The translations under genes and the position numbers were made by a program. Of a stretch of 64,000 bases of DNA, positions 1-10,639 are shown in pieces; within the stretch, counting starts at the first letter, position 1, and every line of letters begins with the position of its first letter. The notes under the pieces were generated by a model. The model was not told the DNA's origin. It ran no database searches and saw nothing but the letters and a program-made list of their open reading frames with translations. Source of the stretch: Dipteris shenzhenensis (taxonomy: Eukaryota > Polypodiophyta > Polypodiopsida > Gleicheniales); the NCBI GenBank assembly GCA_047967505.1, contig CM106540.1. One strand, 5' to 3'.

Positions 1-176
1 TCGACTGTCACTTCCATTGCCTCTTGCTCAATAAACCACAGCTTTGTTCCTATGTGAAACGCGCATCACATCTCTGCATCTGTAGGAAGATGACCCATCA
101 TAGCTTGTTGTGGATCCAATTTATGAGAGTTAGATAAAGTGCATGTAATATGTACTAAAACAAATAGAACAATATA

Positions 177-1336
177 TTAAATGAGAAGAAGTAGACTTAC
201 CACGGTTGCCTCGAATGCCAACCGTCCGCCTGCACCAAAGTGCGAAGTACCTATGATGTCTAGCTGTCTCCTCACAGCCCTCCTCTGACCCTCGAACATT
301 TCGGGATGGTCCCTATTTTGCTTCTTAAAGAACTTCCAATCAGCTTTGTCTGCCCAGCTAGGTTTAGCCATCCCCTTTGTGATGGAAGTACGCAAGGTTG
401 ATCTACGATGCTTCAAGACCAAACCCATGCGCCCTCGCATATAATTCTCATTAAACTCCCAATGTGGTGGGTTAGGGTATTCTTGTTTTAATTCATCGAT
501 GACTGTCTGCTTCTTTTGGTCATCTTGATACCGCCAATCAGTAGCAATGCCACTCTTGAAGTGATGACTCATCAACCACCTTATGGTGGCCATCAGTGCT
601 TTGCCCTTTCTATCTTCTATTTCTTGCAGCCGTGATTTGATAGGAGAGGTCCTCGACTGGGTAAGGAGGACTGATGGTTGTGGCAGAGTCAGAAGGAGTG
701 GAAGTTGTGCGAACGCTTCCAGAGTGAGGAGTAGTAGTGGGAGTAGGAGAGGGCAAGGGACCTGACTGATACTGTGTCTCGGGACCAAGTGGAGACCTAT
801 AGGGATGTGAGTGTACTGACTCGTCTACATCTCTCGAGTCAGCACAACATAAGCGACCCCTACTACTCTTCCTTCCCTTATGATAGGCACGTGTAGGCGA
901 TGACCCCTCAGTCGAAGGGGCACGAGGGGACGGCTGGGCAATACTTCCAGCCATCGCTGTAGGAGAGAGAATTGCTGAGGTCCTCTGAGATAGCAAAGAG
1001 AAGAATCTTGCTGCCTCCTCATCGGTCATCTATGCTACAAACTCATCGAGACTCTCGACAAAGCCATGTGCTTCTAGCAAAGGAGTTCCCCGAGGGGTAG
1101 TCACAGTGCTATGTCCTAGAGGAGTCAGACTAGGGGCAGTTCGCAATGCTAGGTCCAAGAGGAGTCGAACCAGGGGTAGTCGCAGTGCTACATCCGAGAT
1201 GAGTCGGACCAAGGGTAGTCCCCTTAGGTGTTGCCTGAGAGGAATCAAAGTCCTCTAGAGCATAGAGATCGTGATGTCTCCTCCTGCGAGGTTGTCCGTA
1301 CTCATTGGACATGCGATGTGATCCCATGTCTAACAT
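177..1336 (-). pseudogene. CACTA second-ORF protein, Transposase_24 type (copy A), frameshifted
   Basis: This looks like the accessory (TnpA-like) gene of plant CACTA elements, whose product would bind subterminal motifs. Its start is a conserved N-terminus beginning MGSHRMSNEY near 1327. The C-terminal part (about 177-600) holds the recognisable domain: WRYQDD, an HRRSTLRTSITKGM segment, WADKADWKFF, and RRQLDIIGTSHFGAGG. These recur in the copy B gene at 48116-49383. The three open stretches (1130-1363, 610-1029, 177-788) lie in different frames, so the gene needs introns or carries frameshifts; comparison with copy B suggests decay. The domain ends at GCAACCGTG followed by a consensus splice donor (gtaagt on minus, near 196-202), also present in copy B. 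A further exon towards position 1 is therefore likely. The family assignment is by memory of plant Ptta/En/Spm proteins. Confidence 0.65.
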
Positions 1337-1369
1337 AGACACAAACACGAAAACAAAAAACAAAAAACA

Positions 1370-2460
1370 AACATAAGCATAGGCATAGGCATAGGCATAG
1401 GCAAATACATATGCTTATGATCAAAAGGCGAAAATGAGACATACTCATGAGAGAATAAAAAGAGGGAAAAGAGGGAGGAAAGTAAAAAAGAGATTGAAAG
1501 AGGGAGACATATGCTCATGCATAAGCATAAGCATAAGCATAAGAGAAGGAGACATATGCTCATGCTATTGCTTATGCATGAGCATAAGAGAAGGAGACAT
1601 ATGCTTATGCTTATGCATGAGCATGAAAGAGGCGAAAGAGGGGGGGAAAGAGGGACGAAAAGGCATATATCTCCTTCTCTTATGTTCATGCATAAGCATA
1701 AACATGAGCATATGTCTCCTTCTCTTATGCTTATGCTCATGCTTGTGCATAAGAGGAGACATATGCTCATGCATAAGCATAAGAGAAGGAGACATATGCT
1801 CATGCATATGCTTATGCATGAGCATAAGAGAAGGACACATATGCTTATGCTTATGCTTATGCATGAACATAAGAGCATGAGCATGAAAGAGGGGAAAGAG
1901 GGGGGAAAAGAGGGAGGAAAAGAGAAAAAGAGATTCAAAGAGGGGAAAGAGGAAAAGAGAAGAAGGAGAATATATCTCCTTCTCTTATGCTTATGCTTAT
2001 GCTTATGCATGAGCATATGTCTCCTCTTATGCATAAGCATAAGAGAAGGAGACATATGCTCATGCTTATGCTTATGCATGAGCATAAGAGAAGGAGACAT
2101 ATGCTCATGCTTATGCTCATGCATGAGCATGATTGGAAGAGGGGAAAGAGGGGGGGAAAGAGGAGATTGGAAGAGGGGGAAAGAGATTGAAAGATTGAAG
2201 GAGAAGGAGAAGGAAAGGAGGGAAAAAGAGATTGAAAGAGGGGAAAAAAAGAAGAGCGGAAAAGAGATTGAAAGATGAAAAAAAGAAGGGAAGGAAAGGA
2301 GGGAAAAAGAGATTGAAAGACGGGAAAAAAGAAGAGGGGAGAAGAGATTGAAAGATGGAAAAAAGAAGAGGAAAAAAGAAGAGACGGAAGAGGAGAGAAG
2401 AGGAAAAGAAGAGGGAAGAGAGGGGAAGAGAGGAAAAGAGAGGGTTCCTATGCCCATCAC
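1370..2460. repeat. Minisatellite and purine-rich spacer between the divergent CACTA genes
   Basis: From about 1370 to 2130 the DNA is built from short units such as ATGCTTATGCATGAGCATAAG and AGAGAAGGAGACATATG. They occur in both orientations, so many arms can fold back on each other. From 2130 to 2450 it becomes a GA-rich tract (aagaggggaaagag variants). Long open frames here on both strands (for example 1330-2460 minus) arise only because the repeat unit lacks stops. The same position in copy B (46800-47170) holds a CT-rich tract ending in tatgcttatgctt repeats. The spacer is therefore a conserved component of the element and probably contains the bidirectional promoter region. Confidence 0.8.
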
Positions 2461-3082
2461 TGCAGCTAGCGCTTAAGGCACTAGCTGCAAATAACAAAAA
2501 TAACAAAAAGAAAAAAGAGGAAGCACTTTCTTACCTAGAATAGTACATAGCGCTCGGTGTTTTGTGTACTGGCCCTATAAAAGAGAGGAAACATACCATT
2601 TTTCAAATAACTAGTTAGAGGAAGAAGGATTTTAAAGAAGCAACTTATCAAAGAGATTGGATTGAGGAGACAAGGAGAAAGAGAAGGAAGAGAAATACAA
2701 AAAAGACTAGAAGAGGTGAGTCTTCTTTCTTTCACAAAATCTCGTTTTTTGTCTTCAATCTTTTGAAATCAAGCATGAAAACTAGCACATAGCCTTAGCA
2801 ATACAAGGAGAAACATGCTTCAATACTCACAAAATGAAATCTCACAAAAAACGAACCTACATTGTTCAAAGAGACTCACCTTCTTAAAAAACTTCTTTTC
2901 AAGAAAGCAAAGAGGGAGAAGGGTGGAGAGGGAGCACAAGTGTTAGGAGAGGGGTGAGTAGTGGTGAGGAGTGGAGAATAGAGTGGGAGGTCATCGAATA
3001 TAGGTGGGAGGAGAGATTGCAACTTATAATAGAGATTGCTAAAGAAAGCGCCGCATCGCGAGGTTTAGGTTTTAACCCACAA

Positions 3083-3219
3083 CATCGCTATATAGCGACA
3101 CTGGTTAGTCGCTATATAGCAACGCTTTTATTTAAAAGCATCACTATATAGCGATGGAACAGAGCAAATTGTCACTATATAGTGACGAAAAAGGTCAAAA
3201 CGTCACTATATAGCAATGC
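3083..3219. promoter_or_regulatory. Array of five palindromic motifs upstream of TNP2 (copy A)
   Basis: Five variants of GTCGCTATATAGCGAC lie at about 3084-3099, 3108-3121, 3140-3155, 3171-3186 and 3202-3217, spaced 24-32 bp apart. The array ends about 115 bp before the TNP2 start codon at 3333. Copy B has four motifs about 120 bp before its TNP2 start. In En/Spm the TnpA protein binds 12-bp motifs both near the ends and over the promoter, so a binding-site role is the natural inference. The core TATATA could also serve as a TATA element. Confidence 0.6.
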
Positions 3220-3332
3220 TTCAGGACACTTTATGTTTAAAGTTAAAAAAGAAGCTAATAAATGCTATTTTATAAGTGTTAATATATTTCCTTGCAACTT
3301 ATTTTGTGATTTTATAAGTGCAGATGGAATAG

Positions 3333-6300
3333 ATGAGTGGAAGCTCGTTCGATGATGTGCCAATGCCAGGGAGCACAAAGTGGCTTACGGAGAGGTTATA
3401 TTGTTATTGCTCTCATTGCAAGCGAGAAGTACAACATCAATGTCGTATTTCATGCACCACTTGCAGATGTATGGGGAGGAGCCTGAACCAGTACCCACCT
3501 TTGGTGTTGCATGTGTTGATGGATTATCAGTAAGTCAAAGCTATTTAAGTTCGTGGTTAATATTGGATACCATTATGGTACGAAACCTTGAGACAAGATC
3601 TTATATTTACACGAAATCTTAAAATAGGATGAGGAGGCTAACGAGGGTACGCATATACCTTCACACTTTGAGCAAGACTATAGTCTCCCGGATGATGATG
3701 AGAGTATGGTCGACATGATGGATTCTATTTTTAGGGGCACTACATCCCATGTACACATGATGTCAGAGTCTGAGGTCAAAATGTGAGAGTTGCAATCAAC
3801 GAAATTGTACGAGGGTGCTAGGATGTCTAAACTACGTGCTTCTCTCTCAATCTTGAATTTGCAAGTAAAGTATGGGTGGTCGGATACAAGTGTCTCGGCC
3901 TTAATCAGGTTAGCTCTTGCATTAATTTGGCTCATTATTTGGATATTGTTTGTTTTAAGAATCATCATGTATGGATTAGTGTACCGAATCATCATTATTC
4001 GAAGCCTATATATGTTTGAATCGTGATAGGTTGCTCCAAAAGATGTTGCCTACACCAAATACCATGCCCGCATCAAGAGATGAAGTGAAAAAGATGCTAA
4101 CAATAGTGGGTATGGATTATGATACCATCCATGCTTGTCGTAATGATTGTATTCTCTTTCGTCGTGAGCATGGAGATTTGGCTAGTTGTCCAAAGTGTGG
4201 GGAACAACGATATAGAGATGACTTGCAGGGTGAGCAGATATTGGTAAAGGTCTTGAGACACTTTCCCATCATTGCAAGAATACAACACATGTTCCGATGC
4301 AAATCCATAGTGGAGTTGATGACATGGCATGCATCTCATTGGTCCACTAATGACACATTGAGGATTCCCGCAGATGTGGACCATGCACGACTACCCAGGA
4401 TATGGAGAGTGCACAGGTACGTGGTTGTGTCTCTACATGTATAATATAGGATTATGCTTTTATGACTCTCTTTCGCACGCATGTCTTATACTAACATATT
4501 CATGCACGCGTGCAAGACTTTTTACAAGTGGGTACCATGCTTGTCCTATTTGTGGACCAGGTTTGAAATCGCTTGCACGATACTCCAAACATATGAGGAA
4601 AAATGTTTATGAAGGTCATGCTCGATACCTTCCGCTGGACCATCTCGCACATGGAGGTCAGCTTGATCCACCACCATCATATTTGAAGGCAAGTGACTGG
4701 ATTCAAGCTTGGAGGGCTAATGGAGAGGAACGTCCTCCTAGTATGAAGAGGCTATCGATCTTTCACGAGCTTCTTTATTGGGGTCAGTTACAAATCAATC
4801 ATCTCTTGGATCCCATACATATCTTCAAGAATGTGGGGGCTACTATTTGGGCACACTTGGTTGGTTCTAAAGACTCGAGAGGAGTTTAAGAAGACTTGTG
4901 TGATATGAATAGGATGTCTCATTTGTGGCCCCAAGTACATGCTTCAGGAAAAGTTGTCCTCCCGAAAGCAATGTGGATCCTCTCTACGAGGGACGAGGCA
5001 GCAGTCAAGGTGGACATTGCCTCTTTTAAAACACAGACAGGGTACATGCGTTGCTTGAAAGTAGCATTTTCAAAGGACAATAAGCTTAGTGGGCTCAAGT
5101 CCCGTGATTGGCACAAGGTCTTACAAGTATTCTAAGCTGTAGAATTAGTGTACCGATAATCGTGATGCATTAGTGTAATTATGATTATGTTATATTATTG
5201 ACATGACTTCTTTGTTGCTTTAATATTTCATCCTCCCAATTACAATAAAAGGGTGCTTACAAGAAGATGTTATAAATGCTATATTCAAGATCAGTGGTAT
5301 TGTAAGGTATGCTTACTATCAAATTGCATTGATTGCATTTTCTTCAATTTAAGTTGATTAATATGTAGATTGATTATGAAAATATCTTACATGGACATGT
5401 GAAATATGTGGATATTTCAAAAAGAGATCTCTATATCGAGCATTGAGAAGGCTAGAGTGGAATCTATCAAAGCCATATGCTTGCTTGAGAAGCACTTTCC
5501 CTAGAGCATTATGACAACTCAAGTCCACTTGCTTGTGCACATAGTTGATGAGGTGGCTATTGCAAGTACCCTTCATAGTCAATGGATGTTTTTTCTTAAG
5601 AGGTTTATGAAAACTTTGAAGGGATTTGTAAGACAAAGAACAAGACCAGAAGCAAGCATGGCAGAGGGATGTCTTGTGCAAGAGTCATTAGTATATATCA
5701 CGGAGTTTCTTGCATCCATGGATCCCGATATGCCACAAGCTTGGCATAACAAGGATGATGATCGCATTGTTGGTGAGGTTCCTCAAGGAAAAGGGATTGA
5801 AAGAAAGATGAAGAGCAATTGGAGAAATTCAATAAGTTGTGTATCCTCAACAGCCCTGAGATGCAGAAGTGGATTGAGAGATATGAAGTGGCAAAAGTAG
5901 AAAGAATAAATGCAAGGATGAGATTCAGAGTAATGTACAGGTCATCGTAACCATATCCACGGGATCTACCTCTTCTGCCCACTCACATGTCACTTGATTG
6001 GCTACAATTGGCTCTATGTAAAGCCGAACGCGATGGAGAGACAATAAACGAGCGCGAGCGAGAGTTATCATCTGGATGTATGATGCATGTAAGTTTCTTA
6101 CCTCTTGATGTAATTAAGTAATTATTTGTGGCAATATACGCTATAAAATAGATGCATCTTCATTGTTTTAATGATGCTCTTTTATAGTAAAAAAAAGTAC
6201 AGTGCATTATGGTCATATGGATGACATTTTCACGTGGAATGCATCGATTCAAAGAGAGTCACGTATGATTGTGGAGTCATGGCTAACTTCACACAAGAAT

Positions 6301-6969
6301 ATAGCCGAGCAAGTGCTTCAGATACCAATCTTCTCTCCTCACAGTTGGATTATTATGGAACCATACGTGAAATCTATGAAGTTAATTTTAGACGATTTAG
6401 TATTTTCATTCTTGATGTAAACTAGTTTAGGACTATTTACAACAATCCCCATGCGACAGTGAGAAAAGATAGTAGTGGTTTCTTTGGAATAGACTCCACC
6501 AAACATTGGACCGATGAAAGTGATACTTTTGTTCTTCCCGAGCACTGTGAGCAGGTGCATACTAATGATTTAATTAATCGAAGCTTTCTTTTTTAAAGAT
6601 CCATTAATACATGTACTTAAGCATAATTTCATATATATAATTGACAACATCTGGCACCCATCTTCAATATAGGTGGTTTTTCATCCGGATCGTTTTGATC
6701 CAAGATGGTGGTACATGATCCAAGTTGCACCACGAAGTACGCAAATTTTTGAAGATAGAGATGTGGATATGGAGATGCCACTACCAATGCTGGATCCAAT
6801 TTATCCCGATGAATCTAGCGAAGAAGGTGAAGATCACAATATGAGCCAAGAGGAAGATGCGCATAATGACATCGCATGGGAGGAAGATGGAGATCACAAT
6901 ATTGAGGAAGAAGACAATGATCATCAAGAATCACCACACTTTATTGAAGAATATATCAAGTACTTTTAG
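3333..6969 (+). pseudogene. TNP2-type CACTA transposase (copy A), internally deleted
   Basis: This is the DDE-type transposase gene of the element, in several exons. The first begins MSGSSFDDVP at 3333 and reaches a donor near 3530 (frame shift inside). The block at 4016-4380 has the TNP2 zinc-like motif IHACRNDC...CPKCG. At 4540-4889 are a CPICG segment and LDPIHIFKNV. At 5040-5135 lies SGLKSRDWH. A DUF4218-like block (5511-5720) carries VHLLVHIVDEVA and QWMFFLKRFMKTLKGF. A DUF4216-like block (6202-6969) ends in the acidic tail DVDMEMPLPM. Compared with copy B, about 357 bp are missing after LRIPAD (near 4372), removing the stretch that in copy B reads FAREPHNLHLGLAMNGVNPF. This conserved core is expected to hold catalytic residues, so copy A cannot encode an active enzyme. 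Confidence 0.8.
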
Positions 6970-7270
6970 GTGAATGTACGATGCTAGAGTACAATGATGA
7001 TATAGGAGATGAACTCGGTATAGAGTTAGAGATAGACTTGTTTGGCACATTAGACTTGGCTCAAGATAAAACAGTGGATGTAAATGCTCTTCGTTGAATT
7101 TTTTTCATCTCAAACTTGGACATGAATATATGAGCTTCAAAGGCTTGATGTACATGCTCTCATACTTTTATTCTCTCCAAAGATCAAACATGTATGAAAA
7201 TTTTAAAAAATTTGTCATTGGAAAAAACTAACTTTTAAGACCTATATGAGTAAAAAAGCTCTTTGGAAAA

Positions 7271-7400
7271 CATCGCTATAAAATAGTATCTCAGTGTCAC
7301 TATATAGCGACACTTACATTTTTTATAAACGTCGCTATATAGTGACTTGAAAAATCATCGCTATATAGCAACATTTGCTTAAAGTTGCTATATAGCGATG
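7271..7400. repeat. Subterminal palindromic motif array, right end of CACTA copy A
   Basis: Five variants of GTCGCTATATAGCGAC occur at about 7271-7286, 7295-7312, 7331-7346, 7356-7372 and 7384-7399, ending about 95 bp inside the terminal repeat. They are the same motif as the array upstream of TNP2. Subterminal arrays are the known transposase or TnpA binding sites of CACTA elements; that these are such sites is inferred. Confidence 0.75.
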
Positions 7401-7466
7401 CTTTAGGGGACGCACTTCCCATACCGACGGTCAGCGCCCCACGCACGCTAAATATCAGTACTTAAA

Positions 7467-7495
7467 CGTCGTAATAGGATCTGTGTGTAGTAGTG
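7467..7495 (-). repeat. CACTA terminal inverted repeat, right end of copy A
   Basis: Read on minus from 7495 the end is CACTACTACACACAGATCC, continuing into TATTACGACG. The CACTAC start defines the superfamily. Copy B ends with CACTACAAGGCACAACC on its Transposase_24 side. The two are opposite ends of the element, so only CACTAC is expected to agree strictly. Confidence 0.85.
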
Positions 7496-7498
7496 ACT

Positions 7499-8982
7499 CT
7501 CTTAGAATTTGCCTCTTCACCTTGTTCATCCGGAATTTGTCGAAGGCATTGTGTGAAAAATTTGTTGAATGTCTCCTCAAAATGGGTAGGTCCTTCAAAC
7601 ATAATTCCATTGTCTTGGTTACTTATATTTAGACAGAACATGATTGGACGTAAGACTATATTAGAGATCATGGGTTTCTTGCCATCCACCAAGGCCTTGA
7701 AAATATGCATTGCATAAGATATATCAAGATTCCTATTATTGGTGGTAAAAATAGTTGCTGACTCCACATCTGGAGCATTCATAGCATAGGGCTTTTGTCT
7801 CCCTATCTATTTGACATCATCTTCTGTGATCATCTCATTAAGACACAGATTGAGATTCTTTATTGGCATGAGCTCATCTTGATCTTTTTGAACCTCTTGA
7901 TTTGACTCTTCTTCCTCTTTGTTTTCTGTGTCCTCCTCTTTCTCTTGCACTTGAAGTTTTTGAGTGGAGAAATGTTGTCTTTTTTTCAAAGTAGCCTTTG
8001 GAATTGTGTCCTCTTTATCTTTTACCTATACTTTCTGCAGGGAGGAACGTTTTCTTTTTATGAAAGTAGCTTTTGAAACTGTGGCCCTTGCAATATTAAT
8101 CTTTTTTATTTTTCATCTTTCTTATCCTTTGACAGGTTGCACCAACGTGGTCGTGGCTTCTCCTTTCTCTTCTTCTATCTTTTGTGTTTCTTTAGTATGC
8201 AATGGTTGTGTTGCTTCTTCATTTTCTGTTCGAATGTAGCATCTGCTTCTGTTTCCATCTAAAAGAGTTTGTGTGGAGACCCTTGATGTGGGACTCCTTG
8301 TCTAGGCTACTTTTGTGCCAAACTAGGAGCTCTCTCATCCTTGTTGTGTCCTCTTTGTTTCTGAACCAAACTAGCATCCATTTGATCCTCTCATGCCCTA
8401 TCTATTTTTTAACCAAACTAGCATCCCTCTCATCCTGCTTGTGCCCTCCCTTCTCTTGACTAAATTCATGGTCTATCTTGAGTGATGATGTCTTAAAGTA
8501 CTCAACCATAATCTTTTGACGCAACCTACTTGCCTCTACACTCAAAAATATACTCGATTCTCCATGAGATCTTGTAATAGAGTTTGTAATTCTATTTAGT
8601 TTGATGGTGGAGGAGGTGGCATTGCGAACCTGTTTAGACATCTTGATAAGATAAAAAGATAGCCCCCAATATTAGGTTGTGAACAATTCACAAAAATATC
8701 TAAGTATGGTCTCTTTGGTCCCATTGTAATTCCCACAACCATGCTAGAAGTTATATCTTTCTTAGAGAAGCTTGCATTCCATGGCTCCTCATTTTGCTCC
8801 ATATCTTTCCTCGACATCATAAAATGTAGCTCAATTTTTCTTTTAATGAGAAACCAGACTTTTCTTCCCATGTGCATGTGAGTCCACTTCCCTTTAACGA
8901 TGTTATCAGGGGCATACTCTTTCCCATTGAAACATAAGGTAGTGCTAGAAACAAAAGCTCTAATCTCTTGAGAGTGCTCCAT
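7499..8982 (-). pseudogene. Unrecognised minus-strand coding fragments, lysine/glutamate-rich
   Basis: I do not recognise this protein. Three or four open stretches in the same direction follow one another. 8596-8982 begins MEHSQEIRAF and contains NGKEYAPDNIVKGKW. 8402-8641 overlaps it in another frame. 7807-7989 is very acidic and basic (many E, K, Q). 7499-7782 contains NVESA-like and PIMFCLNISNQDNGIMFEG segments. The CACTA copy A end falls directly against the last stretch, so copy A may have inserted into this gene. It lies head-to-head with the plus-strand ORFs starting near 9711 and could belong to the same unclassified element. Alternatives are a captured host exon set or chance ORFs. 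Confidence 0.3.
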
Positions 8983-8999
8983 AATAATTGAAAATCCTA

Positions 9000-9710
9000 C
9001 ATCAAAATTAATTCACAAGACTTTAGATACAATGCCGTAATAAAATAGCCAATAAAGCTTTAAAGTACAAACTAAAACACAATAGATTTCATACTCTAAT
9101 GTTCCCAATCTGAAAGAACATGCATTTTTCCCATCATACTGTAATGTGTTGAAGCTGAAAGACAATGCATTTTGCCCATCATACTGTAATGTGCCCAAGT
9201 TGTAATATGTCCACTAATACAATTGTGTGTAAATTTTAACAAAATCTTTGAATGGATGATCAAAATTAGCCTCAAAGGATTTACAAGGCTCAATATATAT
9301 ATACATAAATTAAAAAATCATAGTCAATAAGGCTTCACAATGATGAGATGAAAAAAAATAAAACTATGACCTGACCATGATTGACAATTACATTGTGCCC
9401 ACTGAAACTCTGACTCTGATCTGTCATTTGAAACTTTGCTCATAGGATTGCGTTATGATAGTATGAAACCACATGTGAACGTAGGACTGACGCCAATTAG
9501 GAACTCATTGGGAATTTTTGAGCATGGCTTTGATTGGTTGTTTTGGAGTTATCTCCTTTATGGATAAACTAGTCTTTGCTAATCTAAGCTAGACCAACCA
9601 TTGAATCGAAGAAAAAGCAAGAAATAACTTATTTTTCATATTCATTTTAATATGTTACTTGGCAAGACAAGAGTTATAAATAAATTTTGAATCTTTTCAT
9701 ATGTATTTAA
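9000..9710. other. No gene seen between the two divergent ORF groups
   Basis: AT-rich sequence. The only pattern noticed is a pair of short similar phrases around 9105-9200 (catactgtaatgtg...), too short to define a repeat family. Confidence 0.4.
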
Positions 9711-10436
9711 AGTATACTTAATTTATACTACAATTTCAAGGAACTTAAAGAATGTGCTAACAACAAGCCAAGATTTGTCGCTTCAGATTTGGATGATTTC
9801 AATGGACTCAAGTATAGAAGTGACATCTTATCAGGAGTGGATGAGTTCATTGATACTAAGAAAGATAAAGAATTCAGAAGCAATGCCTACTTTGGAGTGG
9901 ATGAATTCATGCATGTTGAGAAAGGCAAAGACATCAAAAGTGTTGCCTCTTCAGAATTAGATGATTTCAATGCAATCATCTATAGAAGTGACATCTTATC
10001 AAGACTGCATGACTTCAGTGGTACTGTGAAGGCAAAAGACTTTAGACTCGATGTCTTATCTCGAGTCAATGAATTCATGCACGTCAAGAAAGATAAAGAT
10101 ATCATCGGTGTTGTCTCCTCAAACTTGGATGAATTCAATGCACTTAACTATAGAAGTGATATCTTGTCGGGAGTGGATGAGTTCATTGGTACAAATAAAG
10201 CAAAAGGTTTGAGAAGTGATGTCTCATTTGGAGTGGATGAATTCATACATAGTGTGAAGGAGCACAAAGAGTTTGAAAGTGCTGGCTTATCCAACATGGA
10301 CGACATGGATATTGACTCAAATGGTCTGAAAATTGGTTCAAAGACAAGAATGAAATCAACAAAGGACTATTCAGTATTTGACTTTGACAATGATAAGATC
10401 AACAATGCAACATCCCATGAAAACATGGTGAAATAA
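9711..10436 (+). CDS. Tandem 56-residue repeat protein fragment, function unknown
   Basis: The frame is open from 9711 (just after TAA at 9708) to a stop after 10436, with no ATG at the head; the first plausible codon before the repeats is TTG at 9789. It may therefore be an internal or 3' exon. The product consists of about three repeats of 56 residues (168 bp), beginning at 9789, 9957 and 10125. Each starts LDDFNxxxYRSDILS and contains further GVDEF-like submotifs, so the unit itself is built from three related pieces of 16-20 residues. The sequence is acidic and lysine-rich without cysteines, signal peptide or hydrophobic segments. It lies 200 bp upstream of the DUF7869-like gene on the same strand and may be its N-terminal part. 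I know no family with this repeat. Confidence 0.45.
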   Translation, partial: SILNLYYNFKELKECANNKPRFVASDLDDFNGLKYRSDILSGVDEFIDTKKDKEFRSNAYFGVDEFMHVEKGKDIKSVASSELDDFNAIIYRSDILSRLHDFSGTVKAKDFRLDVLSRVNEFMHVKKDKDIIGVVSSNLDEFNALNYRSDILSGVDEFIGTNKAKGLRSDVSFGVDEFIHSVKEHKEFESAGLSNMDDMDIDSNGLKIGSKTRMKSTKDYSVFDFDNDKINNATSHENMVK

Positions 10437-10590
10437 ATTTGATGGGGAGGTGTACAAATTCAAAAAAGGATGTCCAGAAGAAATCAACAAAGGACTATTC
10501 GGCATTTGACTTTGATTGTAATAAGATTAATGATGCAACATCCCATGAAAATAAAGTGACAAATAAACTTGATAGGGAGAAGTGTACAAA
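10353..10590 (+). repeat. Direct duplication of the 3' end of the repeat-protein ORF
   Basis: The roughly 113 bp from about 10353 (gaaatcaacaaaggactatt) are repeated from about 10478 with several substitutions. The first copy contains the stop codon of the repeat ORF. The duplication continues the tandem-duplication history of the ORF into its 3' flank. Confidence 0.7.
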
Positions 10591-10639
10591 TGTATAGAAG
10601 AAACGGACATACATATGCATGAAAAGAAATCGAGTCCAG

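Larger units (their letters stand above)
1..7495 (+). mobile_element. CACTA (En/Spm-type) DNA transposon, copy A, left end outside window
   Basis: The right terminus is read on the minus strand from 7495 as CACTACTACACACAGATCC, a classic CACTA terminal inverted repeat. Inside lie two divergently transcribed genes: a Transposase_24-type gene on minus (177-1336) and a TNP2 transposase gene on plus (3333-6969). A purine-rich minisatellite spacer separates them. Palindromic arrays sit upstream of TNP2 (3083-3219) and just inside the right end (7271-7400). Copy B (39330-49841) has the same order in mirror image, and position 1 here aligns with about 49352 there, so roughly 0.5 kb including the left terminus is missing. 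The three bases after the right end (ACT, 7496-7498) would be the target duplication, but the partner is off the window. Both genes are damaged, so the copy is probably not autonomous. Confidence 0.85.

Noticed and set aside
1330-2460. Long minus-strand ORF (376 codons) and plus-strand ORFs in the same interval
   Set aside because: They run through a minisatellite and GA-rich tract whose units simply lack stop codons; the peptides are low-complexity (C, L, S, I or K, H, M repeats) with no domain.
3083-3219. Palindromic array as a CRISPR-like repeat array
   Set aside because: Repeats are variable palindromes at uneven spacing in a plant transposon, with no cas genes; the subterminal copies explain them as transposon motifs.
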